Positions 1 to 8,076 of a DNA stretch of 45,861 nt are shown piece after piece. The stretch's first letter is position 1. The number at the start of each line of letters is the position of its first letter. The stretch lies in the NCBI GenBank assembly GCA_947425005.1, contig CANDYP010000002.1, positions 1-45,861 of the forward strand, written 5' to 3'. The DNA comes from Rickettsiales bacterium. Lineage in GTDB: Bacteria > Pseudomonadota > Alphaproteobacteria > Rickettsiales > UBA1997. The notes beneath the pieces are model-generated. The model was not told where the DNA came from. It worked only from the letters and a program-made list of their open reading frames with translations, and searched no databases. The position numbers and the translations under genes were made by a program.

Positions 1-41
1 CCTGATAAGGGGGGTAGGGGGGTTTCTCGTCACAAACTCTT
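1..41. repeat. Palindromic repeat family A, right half, cut by window start
   Basis: The first 41 bases match the right arm of the palindrome seen complete at 8879-8995: a C-rich/G-rich block, then GGGGGGTAGGGGGGTTTCTCGTC and CACAAACT. The left arm lies outside the window. Other copies are at 28013-28100, 30560-30666 and 45794-45861. Confidence 0.9.
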
Positions 42-96
42 ACTAACATCCCCCCACTTCCCAATTTCAATAACTCAAACAATCTAATCTAATTTT

Positions 97-783
97 ATGG
101 ACAAAGCCGCTTCATTTTCTCTCGTTAGTCTCATCAGCCAAGCCGACATTGTCGTGCAATCAGTAATGGCGCTGCTTGCCATCGCGTCCTTGTGGTCTTG
201 GACAATCATCTTTGACAAGATGATGAAATTTGCCATTCTCAAAAGACGCAGCGATAAATTCGAAAAATCTTTTGAAACCATGGTGTTGGAAGACATTGAA
301 GCTGAGGCGCAAGCTAATAACAACCATCCGCTATCCCGCGTCTTTCTAGCTTGCATGAAGGAGTGGCAGTCGAACAATATCAAGCAGATCAGCATTGATG
401 GCGGCGACAAAAAGACCGGATTGAAAGAAAGATTAAACGGCGCCATGCAAGTCGCGGCTAATCAATCGATGCAAAAGTTGGAAGATGGTTTGGGGTTTTT
501 GGCAGTGGTCGGCTCTTCGATGCCTTTCGTCGGACTCTTCGGCACGGTGTGGGGAATTATGAACAGCTTTCAGGGGATTGCGGTGAGCAAGAATACCAGC
601 CTGTCAGTGGTTGCTCCGGGAATTGCTGAGGCCTTGTTGGCAACCGGTATCGGCCTATTCGCTGCGATTCCCGCGGTGTTCTTTTACAATATTTTTTCAG
701 GAAAAATTAATCGTTTTTCTGAGCGGGTGCAGAATTTCTCGACGCAACTGCTGAATATGTTTTCGAAGGAATTGGATCGGTAG
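97..783 (+). CDS. tolQ: TolQ/ExbB/MotA-family inner-membrane proton channel protein, probably TolQ
   Basis: Proton-channel subunit of the Tol-Pal (or ExbBD) energising complex in the inner membrane. The 228 residues have three membrane segments at about 16-38, 132-156 and 172-198, the family layout. The family signature sits at the second segment (GLFGTVWGIM, 146-155, followed by NSFQGIA), and PGIAEALLATGIGL begins the third. The length is typical of TolQ. The start is the first ATG after the repeat, with no strong ribosome binding site. No tolR, tolA or exbD follows: the next gene downstream is on the other strand beyond a palindrome, so the usual tolQR pairing is broken here. TolQ is preferred over ExbB on overall form, but ExbB cannot be excluded. 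Confidence 0.85.
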   Translation: MDKAASFSLVSLISQADIVVQSVMALLAIASLWSWTIIFDKMMKFAILKRRSDKFEKSFETMVLEDIEAEAQANNNHPLSRVFLACMKEWQSNNIKQISIDGGDKKTGLKERLNGAMQVAANQSMQKLEDGLGFLAVVGSSMPFVGLFGTVWGIMNSFQGIAVSKNTSLSVVAPGIAEALLATGIGLFAAIPAVFFYNIFSGKINRFSERVQNFSTQLLNMFSKELDR

Positions 784-803
784 TTGATTTGGAATACGAG
801 GCT

Positions 804-900
804 GGAGAGCCATAGACCCCGGAACAAGTCCGGGGTGACGGAGTGGGAAGAGGTGTCCTCCAGACTTGTCACTCGGATTTGTTCCGGGGTCTATTGCTCC
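804..900. repeat. Long inverted repeat (family F, GACCCCGGAACAA arms)
   Basis: The arms at about 804-839 and 865-900 are near-perfect reverse complements, sharing ATAGACCCCGGAACAA. They enclose a short non-palindromic centre. The element lies between tolQ and the convergent SDHAF4-like gene and could end transcription from both sides. A short relative with CCGTC/GACGGGGTGACGG is at 4701-4728. A 62-codon reading frame runs through the element but shows no protein-like features. Confidence 0.85.
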
Positions 901-915
901 AGTTGCGAACTTTTC

Positions 916-1098
916 TTAAAAATCAATCGCCCGACAATTCACCTGCCAGTCGCCGAAGTGGGTAGGGTCTAGCTCTTTTTCTAAATTAGTTTTTTGTAAG
1001 GTTTTTTCTTCTGACTTCTTCTGCTCATCATTTTTTTCAGCATTTGTGGATACGCATCCACAAGATGACTTACCGCATTTTCCTTCTTCTGATTTCAT
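916..1098 (-). CDS. DUF1674 / SDHAF4-type succinate dehydrogenase assembly factor
   Basis: This 60-residue protein ends in DPTHFGDWQVNCRAIDF (44-60), matching the C-terminal signature of the DUF1674/SDHAF4 family (PTRYGDW...R..DF). Mitochondrial SDHAF4 binds flavinylated SdhA and promotes succinate dehydrogenase assembly, so a similar cytoplasmic role is inferred. The N-terminus carries four cysteines, K7-C-G-K-S-S-C-G-C-V (8, 13, 15) plus C55 in the signature. The first three resemble a metal-binding cluster and are not a general family feature that I know of. The centre is a charged Lys/Glu-rich linker. It is the last gene of the leftward maeB operon, 6 bases after the preceding stop. Confidence 0.72.
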   Translation of the reverse strand: MKSEEGKCGKSSCGCVSTNAEKNDEQKKSEEKTLQKTNLEKELDPTHFGDWQVNCRAIDF

Positions 1099-1104
1099 AA
1101 ATTA

Positions 1105-1512
1105 TTAATGTTCCTGCCCTTGTTGTTGTGAAGGCATTATCGACTGGTAGCCTTGACCGGCGCTGAGTTGCTGTCCTGGAGTTACTGCGGTTAAATTAGC
1201 TTTCGACATTTCTGATTCAATCGGGCCAATAGCTGCGGAAGTTGAGAATTTCATTGGCGCTAGAGTGTCCCCCATCTTGTCGGCAAAGCTGAAAACGCTT
1301 TGTCCTAAAGCGGCGTCTTGAGTTGGGAAAACAGTGGATAGGTTTCCGCCAAGTCCAAAATCAATGCTGCCACCTATTTTAGAATGTTCATCAATATTAG
1401 CGCTCAGAACATCGGCACCACCGCTTGGAATACTACTGCTGCTGCGGTGATTGCCGCCACCTGAATGGTTCTGCAGTTCAAAAGAACTTGGGCCCTGAGC
1501 AAGATCTGACAT
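1105..1512 (-). CDS. Hypothetical protein in the maeB operon
   Basis: I do not recognise this 135-residue protein. It is rich in Gly, Ser and Gln, with low complexity at both ends (HSGGGNHRSSSS near 16-27 and a Gln-rich tail). It has no signal peptide, membrane segment or cysteine. The middle (about 45-95) contains IGGSIDFGLGGNLS and short amphipathic stretches. It starts 8 bases after the maeB stop and ends 6 bases before the SDHAF4-like gene, so it is almost certainly co-transcribed with both. Its reading-frame integrity and tight spacing support it as a real gene. Its function is unknown, and it may be specific to a narrow lineage. Confidence 0.65.
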   Translation of the reverse strand: MSDLAQGPSSFELQNHSGGGNHRSSSSIPSGGADVLSANIDEHSKIGGSIDFGLGGNLSTVFPTQDAALGQSVFSFADKMGDTLAPMKFSTSAAIGPIESEMSKANLTAVTPGQQLSAGQGYQSIMPSQQQGQEH

Positions 1513-1520
1513 ATTTTAGA

Positions 1521-3818
1521 TTATTCGTTACTAGTCGCAGCAAGTGCTGCCATATTGATGATCTCATTGATTGAGGAGCGCATCGTGACAATTTGTACAG
1601 GCTTTTCCAAGCCGTGGAGGATTGGGCCAACGACTGTGCAATTTCCAAGCTCTTCCAAAAGCTTGGTAGCAATTGAAGCTGAATGCAGGCCGGGGCAAAT
1701 CAAAATATTTGCTGGCGCAGTTAAGCGACAGAAAGGATATCTCGACATTTTATCGGCATTCAAAGCCACGTCAGCAGTCATTTCGCCGTCATATTCGAAA
1801 TTAACTTTTATGCCGTCAAGCAAGGCTACGGCGTGTTTGATTCGGCTGGATTCTGTTTTTAAAGCAGAGCCAAAATTTGAGAATGACAAGAAAGCGACGC
1901 GAGGTTGGTAGCCCAATTGACGCACTTTGTCAGCGGTTTGAATGGCAATGCTGACTAGATGTTCAGGAGAAGAAAGTTCGGAACAAGCGGTGTCGGAAAT
2001 GAAAATGGTGCGACCTTTAGAGATCACCATTGAAATGCCCAAAACGATTTTGTCTTTTTTGTTTTTGATTACTTTCCAAACATCGGTGAGGGATTGGCGG
2101 TAACCGCGAGTAAGGCCGGTAACCAGCGCATCGCCGTGTCCGCAGGCCAGCATTGAGGCGGCAAAAATGTTGCGGTCATTTTTTACCATGCGGGAGCAGT
2201 CAGAGCGTAACACGCCTTCGCGTTGCAATTTTTTGTAAAGGTAATCAGTGAATTTGTTGTTATCAGAGGACATTGAGGCGTTGTAGATCTCGATGCCTTT
2301 TGGATCGACATTGGCTTCAGCCATATTTTCCAAAATGCGCTTTTCTTTGCCGATTAGGATTGGCTTGCCGTAGCCGGAATCACGCCACATTGCAGCAGCG
2401 CGGATGATTTCCGGTTGTTCACCTTCAGCGAAAATTACTTTTTTTGGATTACGTTCGAGCTTGTCGAAAATCATGCTCATGGAGTTGACTGTAGGGTCAC
2501 GGCGAGCCTGCAATTGGCGGGTGTAAGCGTCCCAATCTGTAATTGGCTTGCGGGCGACACCGGTTGCAACCGCGGCTTTAGCGACGGCAACTGGTACGAC
2601 ATGAATCAAACGTGAATCAAAAGGAGTTGGAATAATGTATTGTGGGCCGAATTTCATGTCGCGATTGCCGTAAGCTTTCATTACTTCTTCAGGCACATGT
2701 TCGCGGGCTAAGTCAGCAAGAGCTTTGGCGGCGGCGATTTTCATTTCTTCGTTAATCGTTGAGGCGCGTACATCAAGAGCGCCGCGGAAAATGTAAGGGA
2801 AGCCCATTACGTTGTTCACTTGGTTTGGATAGTCAGAGCGGCCCGTTGCAACAATGGCATCGGAGCGGGTGGCGTGAACTTCTTCTGGCGTGATTTCCGG
2901 ATCCGGGTTGGCCATTGCGAAAATCACCGGATTTTTCGCCATTGATTTAACCATTTCTTTGGTCACTGCACCTTTGACCGACAATCCTAAAAATACGTCA
3001 GCGCCTTTCATAGCTTCGGCCAAAGTGCGGGCTTTGGTATTGGCGGCGTGGGCGGATTTCCACTGATTCATTCCTTCGGTACGGCCTTTGTAAATTGTGC
3101 CTTTAGTGTCACACAAAATGGCGTTGTCGTGCGGCAATCCCATTGCTTTCAAAAGTTCAAGGCAAGCGATGCCCGCAGCGCCGGCGCCGTTCACGATCAC
3201 TTTAAGATCTTTAAATTTTTTGCCGGAAATGTGTAAAGCGTTCAAAATACCGGCGGCAGACACGATTGCCGTGCCGTGTTGGTCGTCGTGGAAAACTGGG
3301 ATGTCCATTAATTCACGTAACTTGCTTTCAATGATGAAGCATTCTGGAGCTTTGATGTCTTCAAGGTTGATGCCGCCCCAGGTTGGCCCTAAATATTTTA
3401 CGGCGTTGATGAATTCGTCAGCGTTTTCGGTGGCGACTTCAATGTCGACCGAATCAATATCGGCGAAGCGTTTGAACAAAACTGATTTGCCTTCCATTAC
3501 TGGCTTGCCGGCTAGAGCGCCGAGATTTCCAAGGCCAAGTACAGCAGTGCCGTTTGAAATGACGGCGACGTAATTTCCTTTAGCGGTGTAGTCGTAAGCG
3601 AGGTCAGGATTTTTTTGAATTTCTAAACAAGGAACGGCAACTCCCGGAGAGTAGGCCAGAGCAAGGTCGCGCTGAGTATTAAGTGGTTTGGTTGGTTGCA
3701 TTGAAACTTTGCCGGGCTGACCCTGCATGTGAAATTGTAGCGCTTCGAGATCTTTGGAATTTTGTGTTGTGGATTTGGTTGACGAATTGTTTTTTACCGC
3801 GTCTTTTTTGCTAGCCAT
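1521..3818 (-). CDS. maeB: NADP-dependent malic enzyme with C-terminal phosphotransacetylase-like domain
   Basis: Converts malate to pyruvate and CO2 with reduction of NAD(P), feeding pyruvate or acetyl-CoA from the TCA cycle. The N-terminal malic enzyme domain shows DLALAYSPGVAVPC (about 51-64), the metal/substrate region FHDDQHGTA (about 176-184) and a Rossmann loop NGAGAAGIA (about 209-217). From about 450 on, a phosphate acetyltransferase-like domain begins with VIFAEGEQPEIIRAA; in MaeB proteins it is regulatory rather than catalytic. With this start the length is 765, normal for the family. I chose the ATG at 3818, giving MASKKDA. The frame extends to a TTG at 3860, but those 14 residues look like leader. 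It heads an operon with the two small genes that follow. Confidence 0.95.
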   Translation of the reverse strand: MASKKDAVKNNSSTKSTTQNSKDLEALQFHMQGQPGKVSMQPTKPLNTQRDLALAYSPGVAVPCLEIQKNPDLAYDYTAKGNYVAVISNGTAVLGLGNLGALAGKPVMEGKSVLFKRFADIDSVDIEVATENADEFINAVKYLGPTWGGINLEDIKAPECFIIESKLRELMDIPVFHDDQHGTAIVSAAGILNALHISGKKFKDLKVIVNGAGAAGIACLELLKAMGLPHDNAILCDTKGTIYKGRTEGMNQWKSAHAANTKARTLAEAMKGADVFLGLSVKGAVTKEMVKSMAKNPVIFAMANPDPEITPEEVHATRSDAIVATGRSDYPNQVNNVMGFPYIFRGALDVRASTINEEMKIAAAKALADLAREHVPEEVMKAYGNRDMKFGPQYIIPTPFDSRLIHVVPVAVAKAAVATGVARKPITDWDAYTRQLQARRDPTVNSMSMIFDKLERNPKKVIFAEGEQPEIIRAAAMWRDSGYGKPILIGKEKRILENMAEANVDPKGIEIYNASMSSDNNKFTDYLYKKLQREGVLRSDCSRMVKNDRNIFAASMLACGHGDALVTGLTRGYRQSLTDVWKVIKNKKDKIVLGISMVISKGRTIFISDTACSELSSPEHLVSIAIQTADKVRQLGYQPRVAFLSFSNFGSALKTESSRIKHAVALLDGIKVNFEYDGEMTADVALNADKMSRYPFCRLTAPANILICPGLHSASIATKLLEELGNCTVVGPILHGLEKPVQIVTMRSSINEIINMAALAATSNE

Positions 3819-3902
3819 GTTGGGGGGATAAAAAGAGTTGAGAGTTCGAGGGATGAACAAGGGGAGTGACAGGGCGGCGAAAGTTAGTTTTCAGAAATCT
3901 TA

Positions 3903-4655
3903 ATGTCAAAAAATATGCAGATCGACAAAAGCAAAAAATTTTCACAATTTTTTGACGCCAAAAAAGAGCCAAGAAAAATTGATTTTTTGGTGTTGCATCA
4001 CGTGGAGGCAAATTCTGCGGAACACGCAATTGAACAATTTTTTGAGCATCAAGTGAGCTCACATTTTCTGATTGATGAGCAGGGAAATATTTTTGAATTG
4101 GTGGATGAGAATAACGTGGCGTACCACGCGGGAGTCAGCTTCTGGCGTGGCTTTGAGGCTCTTAATCAAAATTCAATTGGCGTCGAATTTATTAACGCAG
4201 CGCCTTTTTCTAAAAAATTCGAAGCAGCGCAAATGCTTGCGGGAGTTCAACTTTGCAAATATTTGGTCGCGAAATATCAAATTGCGGCGGGAAATATTGT
4301 AGGGCATTCCGACATTGGTTACGTGAAAGAAACTGGAATTTTGGATCGTAAACAAGATCCGTCACATCTTTTTGATTGGAAGTTTTTGGCGGAGAATGGC
4401 GTCGGAATTTTTGTTCCAGCTGCACTGAGCAAGCAGAAAATATTTGAGCTTGGAAATAAAGATGCGGGCATTCTTTTGATCAAAGAAAATCTAAAAAAAT
4501 TTGGCTACCGCGTGACGAATTTAAGCAATGAATTTGATGCTGAAATGCAAGCTTTGGTGCGGGTTTTTAACCGTCGGTTTATCGGGAAGGATTTGGATGT
4601 GTGGTGTGAGGGATCGCAACAAGCCTTAACAAAGGTGATTTTGACTGAGATGTAA
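3903..4655 (+). CDS. N-acetylmuramoyl-L-alanine amidase, AmpD/AmiD type (amidase_2 fold)
   Basis: Predicted zinc amidase that cuts the bond between N-acetylmuramic acid and the peptide, in peptidoglycan turnover or recycling. In the 250-residue product, LHH (31-33), GHSDI (134-138) and QDPSH (151-155) carry the expected zinc ligands, one His from 32/33, then H135 and D152, by comparison with AmpD's His/His/Asp set. YHAGVSFW (74-81) and IGVEFIN (92-98) are family blocks. Residues from about 185 to 245 resemble a small peptidoglycan-binding domain, as in AmiD and AmpDh2. No signal peptide is visible, so a cytoplasmic recycling role is possible. It is divergent from maeB across 84 bases. Confidence 0.9.
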   Translation: MSKNMQIDKSKKFSQFFDAKKEPRKIDFLVLHHVEANSAEHAIEQFFEHQVSSHFLIDEQGNIFELVDENNVAYHAGVSFWRGFEALNQNSIGVEFINAAPFSKKFEAAQMLAGVQLCKYLVAKYQIAAGNIVGHSDIGYVKETGILDRKQDPSHLFDWKFLAENGVGIFVPAALSKQKIFELGNKDAGILLIKENLKKFGYRVTNLSNEFDAEMQALVRVFNRRFIGKDLDVWCEGSQQALTKVILTEM

Positions 4656-4700
4656 TGCTTTCACGCCTTGCTTGGACAAAAATACTTGCGACGAGATGGG

Positions 4701-4718
4701 CCCCGTCATTCGACGGGG
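4701..4718. terminator. Hairpin between convergent genes
   Basis: CCCCGTC, ATTC and GACGGGG form a 7-bp stem with a 4-base loop between the amidase stop and the end of the leftward prepilin-like gene. The following GTGACGG matches the motif in the 804-900 palindrome, so this may be a degenerate copy of that repeat. It has no clear T-run, so terminator function is tentative. Confidence 0.5.
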
Positions 4719-4739
4719 TGACGGATGAGAGTAGGGTGG

Positions 4740-7313
4740 TTAATAAGGATTAAGAATTGAGCCGAAATTCTGTTGATTATTTGAGCATGAGGCGCCCCAA
4801 GAGCCATTGTAACCATTGCCAGCATTAACATCATCTCTGCAATAAAGCTTTGCGTAATAACGACCGTCCACACATTTGAAGGTAAAGTTCGCGCTAGAGT
4901 CATCGTGGTGAGCTTGATACTGACAACGTCTTTCTTCTATAAGATGTTGCGATCCAGCTGGAGTGAGAAGATGTTGAGCTGTTGGAGCGCTACCGCCAGA
5001 ATTCTGGCAGTTAGAGCCCGTTAAACCATAGCAGTCAAAATCATTTATTCCTGCACTAGTCCTATATTTGCCAAAACAATAATTTGCTCCGCTTGGCGTC
5101 GAAGTGGATGTTGCGACAATGGTACTTTTTGCGCCGGTAAGGCTAGTACAACCTTTGCAAGAGGTGCAGGCATTTGAAATTACCCACGTACCATTAGAGC
5201 AAGTGACATATGGGGCGGCGGATATTCTGTCGGTAGTTGTAAATTTATTTGTGCCGTCAATTTCAACGTTACAGATGTCGACTTCGCCAGAGGTGTAGGT
5301 TCTACTAAAATCACTTGCAGCGCCTATGTAAGAGTGTCCAAAGCCAGAGTTACATCTTAAGTTGATGGTGGCTCCGTCGACAGAAGCCCCTGCAGAGTAG
5401 CTTGGATCGTAGGCATTCGCGGTGGTGTAGTATTGGCTTTTGGTGCAAGAGAGTGCAGCGCAGGTTGATGCATCATCAGTGTCAAGATCGGTAAGAAAGC
5501 TTAGTTGATAAGCTGGAGAGACGGACGTTTGGTGAGCGTTAACACTGGAAGTTGCATCACAAGCACTACCCCAAGAGTTATCGTGTCCATTGCCTAGATC
5601 TGCTTCATCGCTACAAGCCATTTTTATATTAAAACGACCATCAACACATTTAGACCAAATTACAGAGCTAGAATTGTCGTTATGACCTTGATACTGACAG
5701 TTATCAAGTGCACTTCCATGCGATAATGATGTCATTGAAAGGGCATGTTCTGAGAAGCTGTAGCTGGTACAGTCACTGGCTATGCCATTAATGTAGTAAC
5801 AGTCGTAATTTCCTGACCAGCCACTGGAGTTTTCATTTCGGAATTTACCCTTGCAGATGTTGGTAGATGAACCGTTGTTATCGTCACTATAATCGTAGAC
5901 TACATATGTTTCTGCGCCACTTACCGAAGAAGAGCAATCCCGGCAAGGGCTGCATGGATTATCTATTAAACCAGCAGTGCCACTTACATGGTTTTTCCAA
6001 GTTCCGTTGTCGCAATATACTGATGGGGCGGTGGCGATTCTATCGGTTGTGTTAAAGGGTTGAACTCCATCTACTCGAGGGTGACATAAGTCCACTTGGC
6101 CATCAGCTGTGGAAGGGTTGGTAAAGCTTCTTGAACTTCCGATCGCATGCCCAGATCCGGGATTGCATCTTAAGTTCGAAATAGTGGTGCCGCTGGCTAA
6201 ATATTCGCTGCGAGCAGCGTAACCGGAATCATGGGCATGTCCATCAGATCCACCATAAGAACAACTTTTTTGACAATAGCCGACGAAGCAAGTGGATGAT
6301 CCAGGAGTGTTGTCATAAGTACATTCAGTAGGGGTTTCCCAGATGCCTTTCAAACTACATTTTCTGGTGGGGTGACTTACAGAATCTCTCCAATATAAAG
6401 GGCAGGCTGTGGGGGAGATTACTGTTTGATCGTGATATGATTTTGGCCAAACTACTTCCGTGCCATCAGTCGTGTGACCAAGTTCGCCACAATATTTATT
6501 CTGAGTTTGTGCAGCACAAGGAACCAAGGTCCAAGCTCCAAAATCATCAAACATTTGGTTTCTGGTTTTGTAAAAAACTACGTCATCAAAATCAGAAGCG
6601 GCAGCAGAGCCAAGGAAGGTGCTGTCAAATGTAGAAGTTGCCGGCGAGACACCATCATTCACTGAAGATAAATCGTTACTCGATTCGTTGCTAACTGAAG
6701 TTGAAGGGCTTGCAGAGTTGGCGGAGTAAGCTCCAGACTGATTAGCTCCACGACTCATCAAAACAAACATCGCGTTAGTTTCAGATGTGCCGCTAATCGT
6801 GATATGTTGGTAAGTAACAGTTCCTCCATCGGCAGCTTCAATGATGCTATTTTCAAAACTATCTGAAGAGGTTGTGGCCAGTCTTCTGTCGACGACGTAA
6901 ACAATTTTATTGCCGTAAGCATCTTCAGCAACGCTACTACTTAACCCCAAAGCCTGAATTGGCACCATTCCGTAGATCAAGTTAGAAGTGGTTGATTTGT
7001 AAATACCAGCATCGCTGCAATCAGTAGCATTGGACGGTGATCCGTAGGCTGTTGAGGTGTTTTTAATATCCGTGATTGGAGCTGGACAAGGAAGGCTGCC
7101 AGTATTCTGCAAATATCTTCCCAAGGCCTGGTAAATTATGGCAATATTGTCGCTGCTGCTTTTAGATTTAGAGTTGATGGTCTTACTAGTTGTTACCGAC
7201 AGAACCCCTACAATGACAACCGACAGTACGGCAATGATGATGGAAAGCTCAATCAAGCTGAAAGCTTTGCTGAATTTTTTACGATTAAATTTTTTTGTAA
7301 AAAGCTGTCTCAT
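4740..7313 (-). CDS. Large prepilin-like secreted protein with duplicated Cys-rich modules
   Basis: The 857 residues begin with a class III (type IV pilin) signal: a basic leader, then A17 before F-S-L-I-E (E22 at +5) and a hydrophobic helix to about 40. Prepilin peptidase should cut after A17. Beyond the helix the protein is Ser/Thr/Gly/Cys-rich. Two tandem modules, about 346-585 and 619-843, share landmarks in order: LRCNPGSGH/LRCNSGFGH, TTDRIATAP/TTDRISAAP, CDNGTW/CSNGTW, CSPCRDC/CTSCKGC, NCQYQGHND/RCQYQAHHD, KCVDGRF/KCVDGRY and SWGSAC/SWGASC. The many paired cysteines imply disulphides outside the cell. The size is far above a major pilin, so a minor pilin, pilus-tip or adhesin-like role is inferred. 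It follows comF by 33 bases. I do not recognise the module. Confidence 0.82.
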   Translation of the reverse strand: MRQLFTKKFNRKKFSKAFSLIELSIIIAVLSVVIVGVLSVTTSKTINSKSKSSSDNIAIIYQALGRYLQNTGSLPCPAPITDIKNTSTAYGSPSNATDCSDAGIYKSTTSNLIYGMVPIQALGLSSSVAEDAYGNKIVYVVDRRLATTSSDSFENSIIEAADGGTVTYQHITISGTSETNAMFVLMSRGANQSGAYSANSASPSTSVSNESSNDLSSVNDGVSPATSTFDSTFLGSAAASDFDDVVFYKTRNQMFDDFGAWTLVPCAAQTQNKYCGELGHTTDGTEVVWPKSYHDQTVISPTACPLYWRDSVSHPTRKCSLKGIWETPTECTYDNTPGSSTCFVGYCQKSCSYGGSDGHAHDSGYAARSEYLASGTTISNLRCNPGSGHAIGSSRSFTNPSTADGQVDLCHPRVDGVQPFNTTDRIATAPSVYCDNGTWKNHVSGTAGLIDNPCSPCRDCSSSVSGAETYVVYDYSDDNNGSSTNICKGKFRNENSSGWSGNYDCYYINGIASDCTSYSFSEHALSMTSLSHGSALDNCQYQGHNDNSSSVIWSKCVDGRFNIKMACSDEADLGNGHDNSWGSACDATSSVNAHQTSVSPAYQLSFLTDLDTDDASTCAALSCTKSQYYTTANAYDPSYSAGASVDGATINLRCNSGFGHSYIGAASDFSRTYTSGEVDICNVEIDGTNKFTTTDRISAAPYVTCSNGTWVISNACTSCKGCTSLTGAKSTIVATSTSTPSGANYCFGKYRTSAGINDFDCYGLTGSNCQNSGGSAPTAQHLLTPAGSQHLIEERRCQYQAHHDDSSANFTFKCVDGRYYAKLYCRDDVNAGNGYNGSWGASCSNNQQNFGSILNPY

Positions 7314-7346
7314 GATTTTTTCTGTATTGACTAATTTTAGAAACTT

Positions 7347-8069
7347 TCAGCGAAAAACTGTCTTAGCGATTGTCAGTGCCGTCACTTTTTTCGCCCCAGC
7401 TTTTTTCAAAACTTTGGCGCAATTTTCTAAAGTGGCTCCGGTTGTGATTACGTCGTCGATTAGGAGAATTCTTTTATTTTTTACGGTTTGAAAATATTTC
7501 GGATTTAAAGCGAATGCGCTCTTCAGATTTTTTTTGCGCTGCTTTTTTCGGAGCGTAACTTGAGCTGCGGTATTTTTGATACGCAACAAAAAATCAGGAT
7601 AAAACTTTGTTGTGGGTGTGTGTTGTAGCATTGCGCGGCACAAGAGCGAAGCTTGGTTAAATTTTCTCTGACGCAATCTTTTTTTATGAAGTGGTACTGC
7701 TACGATAAGATCAATATTTGTTAGTTCGGCACGACTTCTGTGAAATAAAAATTTTGCTAATTTTTTGGCGATGTAAGTGGTGTCGCGATATTTAAATTGG
7801 CTGATTATTTTTTTAATAATTTCGTTGTAGCGAAAGACCGTGATCGTTTTGTCGTAAGCTGGCGGGTCGCTTAAACAAGAGGCGCAGGTCAAATCATCGC
7901 TCACCTTAAAATCAAAAGGATGCGCGCAAATTTTGCATTTCGGCTCAGTAATGAATTGCAATTTTTGCCAGCAATCACTACAAAATAGACCTTCCGCACT
8001 AATTATTTTTTCGCAGTACAAGCAGTGACTTGGAAAAATAATTTCCAAGATTTTCTTAAAAAATTTCAT
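7347..8069 (-). CDS. comF: ComF-family phosphoribosyltransferase-like protein
   Basis: The 240-residue product has the ComF layout. An N-terminal zinc-ribbon region carries cysteine pairs at C16/C19, C30/C33, C45/C48 and C62/C65. A phosphoribosyltransferase domain follows, with AVPLHKKRLRQRKFNQA in the middle and the PRPP-binding loop ILLIDDVITTGATL (about 201-214). ComF is needed for DNA uptake in naturally competent bacteria, and its exact biochemical role is unsettled. It lies upstream of the prepilin-like gene in one apparent operon, and only about 7 bases separate its start from that of the divergent methyltransferase. ComF beside this methyltransferase is a recurrent alphaproteobacterial arrangement. 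Confidence 0.92.
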   Translation of the reverse strand: MKFFKKILEIIFPSHCLYCEKIISAEGLFCSDCWQKLQFITEPKCKICAHPFDFKVSDDLTCASCLSDPPAYDKTITVFRYNEIIKKIISQFKYRDTTYIAKKLAKFLFHRSRAELTNIDLIVAVPLHKKRLRQRKFNQASLLCRAMLQHTPTTKFYPDFLLRIKNTAAQVTLRKKQRKKNLKSAFALNPKYFQTVKNKRILLIDDVITTGATLENCAKVLKKAGAKKVTALTIAKTVFR

Positions 8070-8076
8070 TTACGTG

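Noticed and set aside
784..972. 62-codon rightward frame through the palindrome after tolQ
   Set aside because: It is made largely of inverted repeat DNA, has no protein family features and overlaps the 3' end of the SDHAF4-like gene on the other strand.
3097..3573. 158-codon rightward frame opposite maeB
   Set aside because: It is entirely inside the well-supported maeB gene and shows no recognisable domain.
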